From contig NZ_JANQAJ010000013.1 in NCBI RefSeq assembly GCF_024707105.1, positions 62,001 through 126,000 of the forward strand: a stretch of DNA of 64,000 nt. The letters run 5' to 3'. The position numbers and the translations under genes are program-made. Below, piece after piece: positions 17,662 to 27,267 of this stretch. The notes under the pieces are model-generated. The model saw only the letters and a program-made list of their open reading frames with translations. It searched no databases and was not told the origin of the DNA. This stretch comes from Devosia ginsengisoli (GTDB taxonomy: Bacteria > Pseudomonadota > Alphaproteobacteria > Rhizobiales > Devosiaceae). Numbering within the stretch: position 1 is the first letter of the stretch; each line of letters opens with the position of its first letter.

Positions 17662-19056
17662 CTACCCCACCTCCCGCGCCGCCACCGCCAGCCCCCAGTC
17701 CAGCAGCTCCCGCGCCCCCGCTTCCGTGCCTGCCTCGACATAACACCGCAATTCCGGCGCATTACCCGACGCCCGAAAATGCACCATGTCCCCGGCCTCG
17801 GTCCGGAACTGCAGCCCGTCAATATCAGACAGCCCGGCAATGCCATGCGGCACAAACAGCCGCCGCGCATAGTCAGTATCCCCGGCCAGCCGTGCCAGAA
17901 ACGCCGCGCTCTTCTCCCCCGGCACATCCTGCAACCGCCCCGCCAGCGCATGCTGCAATGGCAGCTCCACCACCACCTCTGCTACGCTCCGCCCCTTGGC
18001 CGCGGCCAGCCCCAGCGCGCAGAGCAGCGGCAATACCGCATCGCGCGTCACCAGCGGCGGCAGCGCCACGCCCGCCGCCTTCACATTCTCGCCCACAAAC
18101 GTCCCGCCATTGGCCTCGAACCCGATCGCCGCGCCCGGCGCCCCGGCCATGGCCTCGATGACATAGGGCGAGCCTACCCGCGTCCTGACCACGCGCGAAA
18201 ATGCCCCCGTGCGCTCGATCCCGGAATTGGAGGTCACCGGCGTCACCACGCTTTGCGCCCCCAGATAGCGCGCCGTGATCAGCCCCAGCACGTCGCCGCG
18301 CACGAAGCCGCCCCGCCCGTCCATCAGCAACGGCCGGTCGCCATCGCCATCGGCAGAAACAATGGCATCCAGCCCATAGTCCGCCACCCAGCCCGGCAGC
18401 GGCGCGAACACTGCGTCGCCAAAAGCCTCGGTATCGACGGGGACAAAATCCGCGCTCCGCCCCAGGCTCACCACCTCAGCTCCAAAGCCCCTCAGGATCA
18501 GCCCCAGCAAATCCCGCGCCACGCTGGAATGCTCGAATACCCCGATGCGCCATCCCGCCAGCACGCCCTCGGGCAACAGCGAAGCAAACCGCGCCACATA
18601 GCGCGCCTCGGCCGCCGCAGCCTCATCAGCCATCTCGCCGGCGAAATCGGGAACCACCTCGTCCCGCAACGCCGCGACGATCCCGGCCTCGTTCGCCTTG
18701 CTGATCTCCCCGCTGGCCAAGTAGAATTTGAGCCCGTTGCGATCTCCCGGAATGTGGCTCCCGGTCACCATGATCGCCGCGCCGCCAGCCGCCATGGCAT
18801 GCAGCGCGAGTGCCGGCGTCGGCAGCGTCCCGCAATCCACCGGCTCCAGCCCCGCCGCCCCGATCGCCGCCGCGCAATCGCGCATAATGGCCGGGCTCGA
18901 CACCCTGAAGTCCCGCCCCAAAAACACCCTGCTGCCACCAGCCAGCCCGGCATGCCGCAGGAAAGCCGCCACATAGCGCCGCGCCACCTGCCCCTCCAGC
19001 GCCGCGGCCGGCCCGCGCAATCCGCTGGTGCCGAATTTGACCCCGCCCCCAGCCAT
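17662..19056 (-). CDS. phosphohexomutase (phosphomannomutase/phosphoglucomutase)
   Basis: A 464-residue alpha-D-phosphohexomutase: the phosphoserine loop TGSH with Ser100, the metal loop DGDGDR (236-241), sugar-binding EANGG (314-318, usually E-x-S-G) and the C-terminal phosphate loop RASGNAPE. It interconverts hexose 6- and 1-phosphates to feed nucleotide-sugar synthesis. It begins at the ATG overlapping the epimerase stop (TGATG) and is third in the ugd-epimerase-mutase operon. The substitution of N for S in the sugar loop leaves preference for mannose or glucose open. Confidence 0.9.
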   Translation of the reverse strand: MAGGGVKFGTSGLRGPAAALEGQVARRYVAAFLRHAGLAGGSRVFLGRDFRVSSPAIMRDCAAAIGAAGLEPVDCGTLPTPALALHAMAAGGAAIMVTGSHIPGDRNGLKFYLASGEISKANEAGIVAALRDEVVPDFAGEMADEAAAAEARYVARFASLLPEGVLAGWRIGVFEHSSVARDLLGLILRGFGAEVVSLGRSADFVPVDTEAFGDAVFAPLPGWVADYGLDAIVSADGDGDRPLLMDGRGGFVRGDVLGLITARYLGAQSVVTPVTSNSGIERTGAFSRVVRTRVGSPYVIEAMAGAPGAAIGFEANGGTFVGENVKAAGVALPPLVTRDAVLPLLCALGLAAAKGRSVAEVVVELPLQHALAGRLQDVPGEKSAAFLARLAGDTDYARRLFVPHGIAGLSDIDGLQFRTEAGDMVHFRASGNAPELRCYVEAGTEAGARELLDWGLAVAAREVG

Positions 19057-20056
19057 CAGGCTCTCCCGTAATAGTCCCTGAACCAGTCGACGAACCGCGC
19101 CACGCCCGTTTTCACCGGCGTTTCCGGCAATTGCCCCACCAGTTCCCGTAACAGGGCGGTATCCGATTGCGTCGCCACCACATCGCCCGGCTGCATCGGC
19201 AGCATGTTGAGTTCCGCCTTCTGCCCCAAAGCCGCCTCGATGGTCGCGATGAAATCCATCAGCTCGGTCTGCCGCCCCCCGGCAATATTGACCACCCGGA
19301 ATGGCGCCACCGCCGAAAGGCTGTCATGCGCCACCGGTCGGCCCAGCTCCGGCACCACATCCTTCAGCCGGTCGATAGCCGCCACCAGGTCGTCGACATA
19401 GGTGAAATCCCGCTGCATCCGCCCATGGCCATAGACATCGATGGGTCGCCCATCGAGGATAGCAGTGGCAAACTTGATCGGCGCCATGTCCGGCCGCCCC
19501 CACGGCCCATAGACCGTGAAAAACCGCAGGCAGGTCGATGGAATGCCGAACAGATGGGCATAGGAATGCACCATCGCCTCCCCCGCCTTCTTGGTCGCCG
19601 CATAGAGCGAAACCGGCCCGTCGGCCCGGTCCGTCTCGGCAAAGGGCAGCTTGGTATTCCCGCCATAGACCGAACTGGTCGACGCAAACAGGAAATGCCG
19701 CGGCGGCGCAGCCCGCATCGCCTCCAGCAGATTGCCCGTGCCCACCACATTGGATTGCACATAGCTCTGTGGCGCTTCGAGGCTATAGCGAACGCCCGCC
19801 TGTGCCGCGAGATGCACCACGATCTCGGCCTCGCTCCGCGCCAAAGCCGCGCTCAGCCCGGCCGTATCCTCCAGCATGCCCGCGACAGCCACGAACCCTT
19901 GCTCCCGCGCCAGCAAGGCCAGCCGCGCCCGCTTCAGCGCCGGGTCGTAATAATCGGTAACCCCGTCGTAACCGGTCACCTCATGCCCATCCGCCAGCAG
20001 ATGCCGCGCCAGGTGAACCCGATGAACCCGGCTGTCCCGGTGACGAATATCTTCAC
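19056..20056 (-). pseudogene. UDP-glucuronate epimerase-like SDR, frameshifted as sequenced
   Basis: An extended SDR epimerase of the UDP-glucuronate 4-epimerase type. The intact part (19,056 to about 20,000) has the SLYAATKKAGE (Y-x-x-x-K) active site and VYGPWGRPD. The N-terminus MKIFVTGTAGFIGFHLARHL can be read from GTG 20,056, but one base is missing near 20,012-20,018 (minus strand TTCACC where TTCCACC is expected), putting the two parts out of frame. With the base restored the protein is 333 residues, a normal length. It lies between ugd and the phosphohexomutase and would turn UDP-glucuronate into UDP-galacturonate. Confidence 0.85.
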
Positions 20057-20065
20057 GTCATGCTC

Positions 20066-21412
20066 TCATTCCGCCGCATCGGCCAGCCCGTCACCGCCTG
20101 TGGCGCCTGCCGGCCGTCCGATACTCGTATAGGCAAAGCCATGCCGCGCCACCTCGTCATGCCGATACACATTGCGCAGGTCCACCAGCACAGGCGCTTT
20201 CATCGCATCCTTGAGCCGCGCCAGGTCGAGCGAGCGGAATTCGTTCCACTCCGTCACCAGCACCAACGCATCCGCCCCTTCGGCCACGTCATAGGCACTT
20301 TCGCCGAATTCGAGCCCCTCGATTAGCTCCCGCGCCGCGCCCATCCCCTGCGGGTCATAGGCCACCACCCGCGCACCCCGGTCGAGCAGCCCCCTGATAA
20401 TATCGATCGACGGCGCCTCGCGCATATCGTCGGTATTGGGCTTGAAGGTCAGCCCCAGCACGCCGATGGTCTTGCCACGAACCTCCCCGCCACAGGCCGC
20501 GATCACCCGCCGCGCCATGGCCCGCTTGCGCTGCTCGTTGATGGCGATGGTGGTTTCCACCAGCCGCATCGGGCTGCCGAAATCCTCGCCGATCCGCACC
20601 AGCGCCTGCGTATCCTTGGGAAAGCACGAGCCGCCAAAGCCCGGCCCCGCATGTAGGAATTTTCCGCCGATCCGGTTGTCCAGCCCCATGCCCCGCGCCA
20701 CCTGCTGCACATCGGCGCCCGTCGCCTCGCAGAGATCGGCCATTTCGTTGATGAAGGTGATCTTCATGGCCAGGAACGCATTGGCGGCATATTTGATCAT
20801 CTCCGCCGTGCGCCGCCCGGTAAACACCAGTGGCGCCTGGTTGAGATAGAGCGGCCGATAGACCTCGGTCATGACAGCCCGCGCCCGTTCGTCCTCGATC
20901 CCCACCACGATCCGGTCGGGTCGCTTGAAATCCTCGATCGCCGCGCCCTCGCGCAGGAATTCGGGGTTGGACACCACAGCCACATCCGCCTCGGGATTGG
21001 CCGCCGCGATGATCCGCGCCACCTCGTCCCCCGTCCCCACGGGCACGGTCGATTTGGTGGCGACCACGGTAAAGCCGCTGACGCTCACCGCCACCTCCCG
21101 CGCCACCGCATGCACATAGCTCAGGTCCGCATGGCCATCGCCGCGCCGCGAGGGCGTCCCCACCGCGATGAACACCACATCGGCGCCGGCCACCGCTCCC
21201 GCAAGTTCGGTGGTGAACGACAGCCGCCCCGCACCCAGATTGGTCGCCACCAGCCCGGCCAGATCCGGCTCGAATATGGGAATTTCGCCACGTCGCAGCG
21301 CGTCGATCCAACTCTTATCCGTGTCGATGCACACCACGTCATGGCCGAAATCGGCGAGGCATGCCCCTGTCACGAGCCCCACATAGCCCGCGCCGGCAAT
21401 GGCGATCTTCAT
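20066..21412 (-). CDS. ugd: UDP-glucose 6-dehydrogenase
   Basis: A 448-residue enzyme oxidising UDP-glucose to UDP-glucuronate with two NAD. The Rossmann motif GAGYVG is at 7-12, the catalytic cysteine is Cys263 in GPGFGGSCFPKDT, and the UDP-binding C-terminal domain is complete. I start it at 21,412, where GGGAGGT precedes the ATG by seven bases. First gene of the operon with the epimerase (nine bases downstream) and the mutase, a standard source of uronic acids for capsule or exopolysaccharide. Confidence 0.97.
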   Translation of the reverse strand: MKIAIAGAGYVGLVTGACLADFGHDVVCIDTDKSWIDALRRGEIPIFEPDLAGLVATNLGAGRLSFTTELAGAVAGADVVFIAVGTPSRRGDGHADLSYVHAVAREVAVSVSGFTVVATKSTVPVGTGDEVARIIAAANPEADVAVVSNPEFLREGAAIEDFKRPDRIVVGIEDERARAVMTEVYRPLYLNQAPLVFTGRRTAEMIKYAANAFLAMKITFINEMADLCEATGADVQQVARGMGLDNRIGGKFLHAGPGFGGSCFPKDTQALVRIGEDFGSPMRLVETTIAINEQRKRAMARRVIAACGGEVRGKTIGVLGLTFKPNTDDMREAPSIDIIRGLLDRGARVVAYDPQGMGAARELIEGLEFGESAYDVAEGADALVLVTEWNEFRSLDLARLKDAMKAPVLVDLRNVYRHDEVARHGFAYTSIGRPAGATGGDGLADAAE

Positions 21413-21488
21413 CGCTGTGACCTCCCGAAGCAACCGCGATATGATAACGGTCGCACACGTCCATGTCGCTATTGAAACAGCGCAGGCG

Positions 21489-21920
21489 CTACTGCGTGTC
21501 CGACGGGTTGCCGCGCAGCTTCTTGATTTCCGAGCGGATCGACTTGCCCTCCAGCCGCCGCCTCTTGCTCGCCAGCGTTGGCCGCGTCGCCACCCGCGCC
21601 TTGGGCACATGCGATCCCGCCACCAGCAGCCCCACCAGCCGCTCCAGCGCATCGGCCCGGTTCATCGGCTGGTCCCGGTGCGAATTGGCCGTGATGACAA
21701 TCACCCCATCCTTGGTCAGCCGTTTCCCCGCCAGCACAGCCACCCGGCGCTTCATCGCCTCCGGAATATTGGGCGAATTGGCGAGGTCGAACCGCAACTG
21801 CACCGCACTCGACACCTTGTTGACATTCTGTCCCCCCGGCCCCGCCGCCCGCACGAATGTCTCCTCGATCTCGGACGGATCGATGGCAATGGAGCGGGTG
21901 ATGGGGATCGGTTCGGCCAT
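21489..21920 (-). CDS. arfB: alternative ribosome-rescue peptidyl-tRNA hydrolase
   Basis: A 143-residue release-factor-like protein. The GGQ catalytic motif is within GPGGQNVNK (27-35), and the C-terminal basic tail (SKRRRLEGKSIRSEIKKLRG) is the ArfB signature that enters the mRNA channel of stalled ribosomes. It frees nascent chains from non-stop ribosomes when trans-translation fails. The short length excludes RF1/RF2. Single gene between intergenic repeats and ugd. Confidence 0.95.
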   Translation of the reverse strand: MAEPIPITRSIAIDPSEIEETFVRAAGPGGQNVNKVSSAVQLRFDLANSPNIPEAMKRRVAVLAGKRLTKDGVIVITANSHRDQPMNRADALERLVGLLVAGSHVPKARVATRPTLASKRRRLEGKSIRSEIKKLRGNPSDTQ

Positions 21921-21934
21921 GGCGAAGAAAGAGC

Positions 21935-22052
21935 ACCCCTCCTAGCCTCCCCCTGAAAAGGGGGAGGAACAGATCCAGCTTGCGGCACAACATTGCCACG
22001 CCCACCAGCCAGATTCCTCCCCTATCAGGGGGAGGTTAGGAGGGGGTATCCC
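21935..22052. repeat. family A intergenic inverted repeat, two arms
   Basis: Arms at about 21,935-21,969 and 22,014-22,049, with the CCTCCCCCTGAAAAGGGGGAGG and CCTATCAGGGGGAGG cores. Same family as 17,519. Confidence 0.85.
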
Positions 22053-22075
22053 AACAAAGACTCACCTTCGCCGTT

Positions 22076-22306
22076 CTAGTTCCGATACCGTCCAGCGAAA
22101 ATGATCTCGCCCTCATGCACGGTCAGCCCCTTGATCGTCGCCCGGTACTTTCCCGGCATTCCTTCGGCCTCGACAACCCAGCCCTTCTTCAGCATGCCGG
22201 CGAACACCTTCTCGCCGATATCCTTGAAATCGCCAGGCCCCAACGCATTCTCTTCGCCGAGATGCGTCAGGGCCTTGATTTCGCGATTGGACGGTCGCTG
22301 CGGCAT
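22076..22306 (-). CDS. small conserved protein of unknown function
   Basis: A 76-residue basic protein coupled to thrS by a one-base overlap (TGATG). The pattern REIKALTHLGEE...KVFAGMLKKGWVVEAEG...KYRATIKGLTVHEG looks like a compact helix-turn-helix plus beta-wing, with predicted DNA or RNA contact, but I cannot assign a family. Its place directly after the threonyl-tRNA synthetase gene suggests co-expression. Confidence 0.75.
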   Translation of the reverse strand: MPQRPSNREIKALTHLGEENALGPGDFKDIGEKVFAGMLKKGWVVEAEGMPGKYRATIKGLTVHEGEIIFAGRYRN

Positions 22307-24288
22307 CAGGCTGCCTTTGCGGCCTTGAGGTCAGGCGCAGTGGCTTCCGCCATCAGCGCGACCAGCGCATCCATGAAGGGCTCCACTTTCTGCCCCTCGG
22401 TGCCGAGCCGGCGCACCGAAACCGTGCCCTCCTCGGCCTCGCGCTTGCCGACCACGAACAGCAGCGGCACCTTGCCCACCGAATGCTCGCGCACCTTGTA
22501 GTTGATCTTCTCGTTGCGGGTATCGAGCTCGGCCCGGATGCCCGCCGCCTTGAGCTGGTTCACCAGCTTCTGGGCATACTCATCCGCTTCCGACACGATG
22601 GTCGCCACCACCACCTGGGTCGGCGCCAGCCACATCGGCATCTTGCCGGCATAGTTCTCGATCATCATGCCGATGAACCGCTCCAGCGATCCCAAAATCG
22701 CCCGGTGCAGCATGACAGCATACTTTCGCGATCCATCCTCGGCCACATAAGTCGCGTCCAGCCGTTCCGGCAGCACATAGTCGAGCTGCAGCGTCCCCAC
22801 CTGCCACGAGCGCCCGATCGCGTCCTTGAGGTGGAATTCCAGCTTGGGCGCATAGAAGGCCCCCTCGCCCTCTGCGATCTCGAAATCGTACCCGGTCGCG
22901 CGCAAAGCATCGCCCAGCGCCTTCTCGGCCGCGTCCCAGCGCTCGATGGTGCCGCCGAACTTTTCCGGCCGCGTGGCGAGTTTGATCACCACATTGTCGA
23001 AGCCCATATGGCCATAGACCGAATAGAGCAGATGCACGAAATGCTCGGTCTCGCTCTGGATCTGGTCTTCCCGGCAGAAGATATGCGCATCGTCCTGCGT
23101 CATCTGCCGCACGCGCATCAGCCCATGCAGCGCCCCATGCGCCTCATTGCGATGGCAGCAGCCGAATTCCGCCATGCGCAAAGGCAGGTCACGGTAGCTC
23201 TTGATACCCTGGTTGAAGATCTGGATATGCGCCGGGCAATTCATCGGCTTGAGCGCCATCAACTCGCCCGTGCCACTCAGAACCGGCCCTTCCTCTTCCG
23301 TGCCGGGCACTTCGTCGGGCACCACGAACATGTTCTCGCGATACTTGCCCCAGTGCCCCGACGCCTCCCAGAACTTCGAGCTCATCAACTGCGGGGTTTT
23401 CACCTCCACATAGCCCGACGAATTGAGCCGGCGGCGGATATACGCCTCCATCTGGTTGTAGAGCACATAGCCCTTCGGGTGCCAGAACACGCTGCCCTGC
23501 GCCTCCGGCTGGAAATGGTAGAGGTCCATTTCCTGGCCGATCTTGCGATGGTCGCGCTTCTCGGCCTCCTCCACCATGTGCAGATAGGCATCCAGCTCGT
23601 CCCTGGTTGCAAAGGCCGTGCCATAGATGCGGCTCAGCACCGGATTGTTGCTGTCGCCGCGCCAATAGGCGCCCGCCACCTTGGTCAGCTTGAACGCCGT
23701 GCCGACATCCTTGACGCTCCGCATATGCGGCCCGCGGCAGAGGTCGATCCACTGCCCCTGCTTGTACATCTTCAAGGACTGGTCAGCCGGAATGGCATCC
23801 ACCAGTTCCACCTTGAACGCCTCGCCCCGGGCCCGGAAGAATTCCTTGGCCTGGTCGCGCGTCCAGATTTCCTTGGTAAAGGCCGCGCCGCGGTCGATGA
23901 TTTCGGCCATCTTCTTCTCGATGGCGGGGAAATCCTCTTCCGAAAACGGCTCGTCCCGCTTGAAGTCGTAATAGAAGCCATTCTCGATGACAGGCCCGAT
24001 CGTCACCTGCGTACCGGGCCACAGCTCCTGCACGGCCTCGGCAAGCACGTGTGCGGCATCGTGCCGGATCAGCTCCAGCACATCCTTGGACCCGCTGTCC
24101 CGCGTCACGAATTCGATCTTGCCGTCTTCTTCCAGCGCATCGCTGAGGTCGCTCAACACGCCATTCCAGCGCATCGCCACCGTCTTCTTGGCCAGGCTCT
24201 TGGAGATGCCCTCGACCACGGTGGTCCCGGTGGTGCCACGCGCATAGTCGCGAGCTGCACCGTCGGGGAACGTCACCTTGATCGTCAT
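22306..24288 (-). CDS. thrS: threonine--tRNA ligase
   Basis: A 660-residue class II synthetase: N-terminal TGS-like domain, editing domain ([20 protein letters not shown]), catalytic core with motif 2 ([18 protein letters not shown]) and motif 3, zinc ligands including the Cys in [10 protein letters not shown], and a C-terminal anticodon-binding domain. It charges tRNA-Thr. GGAGA lies six bases before the ATG. Full length for the family. Confidence 0.98.
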   Translation of the reverse strand: MTIKVTFPDGAARDYARGTTGTTVVEGISKSLAKKTVAMRWNGVLSDLSDALEEDGKIEFVTRDSGSKDVLELIRHDAAHVLAEAVQELWPGTQVTIGPVIENGFYYDFKRDEPFSEEDFPAIEKKMAEIIDRGAAFTKEIWTRDQAKEFFRARGEAFKVELVDAIPADQSLKMYKQGQWIDLCRGPHMRSVKDVGTAFKLTKVAGAYWRGDSNNPVLSRIYGTAFATRDELDAYLHMVEEAEKRDHRKIGQEMDLYHFQPEAQGSVFWHPKGYVLYNQMEAYIRRRLNSSGYVEVKTPQLMSSKFWEASGHWGKYRENMFVVPDEVPGTEEEGPVLSGTGELMALKPMNCPAHIQIFNQGIKSYRDLPLRMAEFGCCHRNEAHGALHGLMRVRQMTQDDAHIFCREDQIQSETEHFVHLLYSVYGHMGFDNVVIKLATRPEKFGGTIERWDAAEKALGDALRATGYDFEIAEGEGAFYAPKLEFHLKDAIGRSWQVGTLQLDYVLPERLDATYVAEDGSRKYAVMLHRAILGSLERFIGMMIENYAGKMPMWLAPTQVVVATIVSEADEYAQKLVNQLKAAGIRAELDTRNEKINYKVREHSVGKVPLLFVVGKREAEEGTVSVRRLGTEGQKVEPFMDALVALMAEATAPDLKAAKAA

Positions 24289-24393
24289 TTCAGGTCTCCA
24301 GAAATTGGGATGATGTAGTGGAAATCACTACAGGGCGGCCTGTCTAGCACGGTTTCCGCGCAATTCCAGCCAACACCGCCAAAAACGCGATCT

Positions 24394-24435
24394 GTTCCTC
24401 CCCCCTGTCAGGGGGAGGTTAGGGGGTATCCAACA
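24394..24435. repeat. family A intergenic repeat, single arm
   Basis: A single arm, TTCCTCCCCCCTGTCAGGGG then GAGGTTAGGGGGTATCC, between thrS and the GFA gene. The opposite arm is missing. Confidence 0.75.
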
Positions 24436-24467
24436 AGCACTTGCGGGCAAAGCCCGCCCCGCAGCCC

Positions 24468-24872
24468 CTACCCGGGCAGCCCCTCGAACTGCGGCAGACT
24501 ATCCGTAATCTCGAACCACGGCGCCTTCGACCCCACGAACATATGGAATTGCGGCCTGATGCTCGGCGCATCCACCATCGTGCCCATGGCCACATGGCCA
24601 TTCCCGTTCTCGGCGATATACGAATAGAGAAACGAGCCGCAATGCCGGCAATGCACGTCGTGCGTGCCTTGCGGCTCGCCATAGATCAGTACGTCGTCCT
24701 GCCCCTGCACGAGGCTGATCTTCTCGAACACGATCGCCGCCATCGGCTTGAAGGCCGAACCCGTAGCGCGCCGGCACCGCGAACAATGGCAATTGAAGGC
24801 AGCGTGAAATTCGTCCGGCACTTCATATCGCACCGCGCCGCACAGGCAGGTCCCGCTAATGATCGTGCTCAT
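24468..24872 (-). CDS. GFA family zinc protein
   Basis: A 134-residue protein of the GFA (glutathione-dependent formaldehyde-activating enzyme-like) fold. Zinc-ligand cysteine motifs are GTCLCGAVRYEV, CHCSRCRRATGS and CRHCGSFLY. Few members have a verified activity, so no reaction is assigned. Start at 24,872 has GGGAG seven bases upstream. Its start overlaps the end of yidD by 17 bases, suggesting co-transcription. Confidence 0.9.
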   Translation of the reverse strand: MSTIISGTCLCGAVRYEVPDEFHAAFNCHCSRCRRATGSAFKPMAAIVFEKISLVQGQDDVLIYGEPQGTHDVHCRHCGSFLYSYIAENGNGHVAMGTMVDAPSIRPQFHMFVGSKAPWFEITDSLPQFEGLPG

Positions 24873-25191
24873 GCCCCAGCTCCCTCCACGTCCCATAGCG
24901 CCATGGCGCATACCACCGCGCGCTCTCCGGCACCGTCTCCGGCACCGGATCGTAGCCATGCGTTCCACCCGGCCGGCAGCGCCAGAACCGTGCCAGCCCC
25001 ATCCAGCCCCCCGGCCAGAAGCCGAACTGCCAGATCGCGTCGCGCGTATATTCCGAGCAGGTCGGCAAATGCCGGCACGTCCGCCCCATGAAGGCCGAGA
25101 ATGTATAGCGATAGAGACTGATCAGCAGCACCGCCGCGAATTTGAACGGCAGGTCCACCGCCCGCCAGAACAGGTCGCTGACTCGATCCAT
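24856..25191 (-). CDS. yidD: membrane protein insertion efficiency factor YidD
   Basis: A 111-residue protein with an amphipathic N-terminal helix ([12 protein letters not shown]), the conserved [10 protein letters not shown] motif and [15 protein letters not shown]. YidD works with YidC in membrane protein insertion. It begins at the ATG that overlaps the stop of the scaffold protein gene (TGATG) and overlaps the GFA gene by 17 bases. It is separate from rpmH/rnpA/yidC, which is usual in alphaproteobacteria. Confidence 0.93.
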   Translation of the reverse strand: MDRVSDLFWRAVDLPFKFAAVLLISLYRYTFSAFMGRTCRHLPTCSEYTRDAIWQFGFWPGGWMGLARFWRCRPGGTHGYDPVPETVPESARWYAPWRYGTWRELGHEHDH

Positions 25192-25643
25192 CAGCCGGTC
25201 GCCGCAACCGATTCAACCGACTCGGCTTTTTCGATTGCCTCAACCACCGCATCAAACACCAGCAGCGTCGACATATGCCGCGCCGAATAGTCCCGCACCG
25301 GCTCCAGAAACCGCAGATCGTCCCATTTGCCATCGGGCGGCGCGCCATTCTCCTTGAGCATGGCATGCATCTGCGCGCGCACCTGCCGGAACTCGCCTAC
25401 CGGGGTCCCGACAATCTCCCTTGCCACCACCGCCGCCGAAGTCTGCCCCAGCGCGCAGGCCGAGATTTCGTGCCCATAGCCGGTGATTACGCCGTCCCGC
25501 ACGCGCACATCGACCTCGATCACCGAGCCGCAGACCCGGCTCACCTTGCGCGCGCTGGCATCGGCATCATCAAGCCGCCCCGGCTGCGGCGCATTGCCGG
25601 CCAGGTCGAGAATCTTCTGGGAATAGAGATCGCTAAGTTCCAT
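25191..25643 (-). CDS. IscU/NifU-like Fe-S scaffold-related protein
   Basis: A 150-residue member of the IscU-like family, started at the ATG 25,643. Only two of the three cluster-binding cysteines are seen: Cys38 ([11 protein letters not shown]) and Cys63 (SACALGQTS). The usual third cysteine is replaced by Met in [11 protein letters not shown], and the Asp of the CGD motif is Ser. It is the annotated 'iron-sulfur cluster assembly scaffold' type of Hyphomicrobiales, next to folE and yidD, so a modified scaffold role is likely but not shown. It is divergent to folE. Confidence 0.8.
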   Translation of the reverse strand: MELSDLYSQKILDLAGNAPQPGRLDDADASARKVSRVCGSVIEVDVRVRDGVITGYGHEISACALGQTSAAVVAREIVGTPVGEFRQVRAQMHAMLKENGAPPDGKWDDLRFLEPVRDYSARHMSTLLVFDAVVEAIEKAESVESVAATG

Positions 25644-25868
25644 CAAACGGGCAATTCTGTTTCTTGTCGCTACCGCCGCCACAACTTATATAGGGGCTCC
25701 GAAGCGGGCCGCCATCAACAAACGCGCCCTTTGGAGCGCTTCCAGCAAAAGTGGCCGCCAGTTTGCGGTTCGGAAGCGCGACCAAAAAGAATCCGGAGCA
25801 TGAAATGCGCCGGGAACCAATCCACGCTTGGCGCATCCAATGCGCATCGAAGCGAAAAGGAACCGCCG

Positions 25869-26492
25869 ATGGACGCCCGCGTCAACCCGCTGCCCAATCA
25901 GCCTGCCGATAGCAAGCAGCCGCGCCGCCCCAGCCAGGAAGAAGCCGAAGCCGCCGTGCGCACACTTATCGCCTGGGCCGGCGACGATCCGACGCGCGAA
26001 GGCCTGCTCGAAACGCCCGGCCGCGTCACCCGCGCCTATGGCGAATTCTTCGCCGGCTACGAGCAGGACGCCAAGACCATCCTCTCCAAGACCTTCAAGG
26101 AAGTCGGCGGCTACGACGATATCGTTCTGGTCAAGGATATCCCCTTCAGCTCCCATTGCGAGCACCATATGGTGCCCTTTATCGGCAAGGCCCACATCGC
26201 CTACCTGCCGCATGACGGCGTCGTCGGCCTTTCCAAGCTTGCCCGCTTGGTGGACGTCTTCGCCCGGCGTCTCCAGACCCAGGAAAACCTGACCGCGCAG
26301 ATCATCGACGCCATCAACGAACATCTCGGCCCCCGCGGCGCCGCCGTCATGCTCGAAGCCGAGCATATGTGCATGTCCATGCGCGGCGTCCACGCCCACG
26401 GCGCCGCCACGGTCACCCACCGCTTCACCGGCGTCTTCGCCGAAGACCGCGTCGAACAGGACCGCTTCTTCGCCATGATCGGCAAACGCTGA
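25869..26492 (+). CDS. folE: GTP cyclohydrolase I
   Basis: A 207-residue enzyme turning GTP into 7,8-dihydroneopterin triphosphate, first step of tetrahydrofolate synthesis. Zinc ligands: Cys97 and His99/100 region in SSHCEHH, and Cys168 in [11 protein letters not shown]. The first 25 residues are a variable, proline-rich tail. AAGGA lies about seven bases before the ATG. The 225-base gap to the divergent scaffold gene should hold both promoters. Confidence 0.97.
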   Translation: MDARVNPLPNQPADSKQPRRPSQEEAEAAVRTLIAWAGDDPTREGLLETPGRVTRAYGEFFAGYEQDAKTILSKTFKEVGGYDDIVLVKDIPFSSHCEHHMVPFIGKAHIAYLPHDGVVGLSKLARLVDVFARRLQTQENLTAQIIDAINEHLGPRGAAVMLEAEHMCMSMRGVHAHGAATVTHRFTGVFAEDRVEQDRFFAMIGKR

Positions 26493-26508
26493 GAGCGATA
26501 GATCGAAG

Positions 26509-26631
26509 TACCCTCCCGACCTCCCCCTGATAGGGGGAGGAGCCGCATGGTGGCTGTGCCAATATAGTGCCCAAGCGCGATCTGTTCCTCCCCCTGTCAG
26601 GGGGAGGCTAGGAGGGGGGTATCCCACAAAA
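26509..26631. repeat. family A intergenic inverted repeat, two arms
   Basis: Arms at 26,509-26,541 and 26,585-26,631, separated by 43 bases, between folE and hisI. The right arm is the fullest, TTCCTCCCCCTGTCAGGGGG then AGGCTAGGAGGGGGGTATCC. Confidence 0.85.
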
Positions 26632-26671
26632 ATCTTCTTCTTCGCTGCCATGGCACGCGGTATGAAACCCC

Positions 26672-27124
26672 ATGACCCTGACCTTCACCGACCCCGCCCC
26701 CCTCTCCCACGCCGAGCTTGAAGAAGGCACCGCCTTCGCCCCCCGCTTCGACGCCGCTGGGCTCGTGACCGTCGTCACGACAGAAGCCGGCACCAATGAA
26801 GTGCTGATGCTGGCCCACATGAATGCCGAAGCCCTGTCGCTCACATTGGAGACCGGCGTGGCCCACTACTGGTCCCGCTCCCGCGGCAAGATCTGGAAGA
26901 AGGGCGAAACCTCCAGCGAACTGCAACAGGTCGTCGAACTCCGCATCGATTGCGACCAGGACGCCATCGTCCTCGTGGTCAACCAGACCGGCCGCGGCGC
27001 CGCCTGCCACACCGGCCGCAAATCCTGTTTCTACCGCCGCGCAGTGGTCAGCAATGGCACGGTCGCGCTGGAAGACCGCGGCCTGCCAAAACTGTTCGAT
27101 CCGAAGGACGTCTACGGCCATTGA
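26672..27124 (+). CDS. hisI: phosphoribosyl-AMP cyclohydrolase
   Basis: A 150-residue enzyme of histidine biosynthesis that opens the purine ring of phosphoribosyl-AMP. Motifs: [22 protein letters not shown] (metal-binding aspartates) and [12 protein letters not shown] (zinc cysteines). It is the stand-alone HisI form, not the HisIE fusion. It is isolated from the other his genes; folE upstream handles a similar purine-ring opening, so the neighbourhood may be chance. Confidence 0.97.
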   Translation: MTLTFTDPAPLSHAELEEGTAFAPRFDAAGLVTVVTTEAGTNEVLMLAHMNAEALSLTLETGVAHYWSRSRGKIWKKGETSSELQQVVELRIDCDQDAIVLVVNQTGRGAACHTGRKSCFYRRAVVSNGTVALEDRGLPKLFDPKDVYGH

Positions 27125-27126
27125 GG

Positions 27127-27252
27127 CACGCCCTCGTGGTTCGAGGCGCTGAAGAAGCGCACCTCACCATGAGGGCTACTGAAATACCGCGCTACAAGTA
27201 GCCCTCATGGTGAGGCGGGAGCGCAGCGACCCTCGAACCACGAGGGCGTGGC
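27127..27252. repeat. family B intergenic repeats, two arms
   Basis: Two copies in opposite orientation (about 27,127-27,180 and 27,198-27,250) of the GCCCTCATGGTGAG...CACGAGGGCGTG element, here with a GCGCTTCTTCAGCGC-type insert in the arm. Located between convergent hisI and the rhomboid gene. Confidence 0.8.
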
Positions 27253-27267
27253 ACGATCCTCCTGTCC

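Noticed and set aside
17569..19071. 500-codon plus-strand open frame opposite the phosphohexomutase
   Set aside because: Antisense shadow, Arg/Pro/His-rich.
22483..24318. 611-codon plus-strand open frame opposite thrS
   Set aside because: Shadow of thrS, with a His/Arg-rich sequence and no family motifs.
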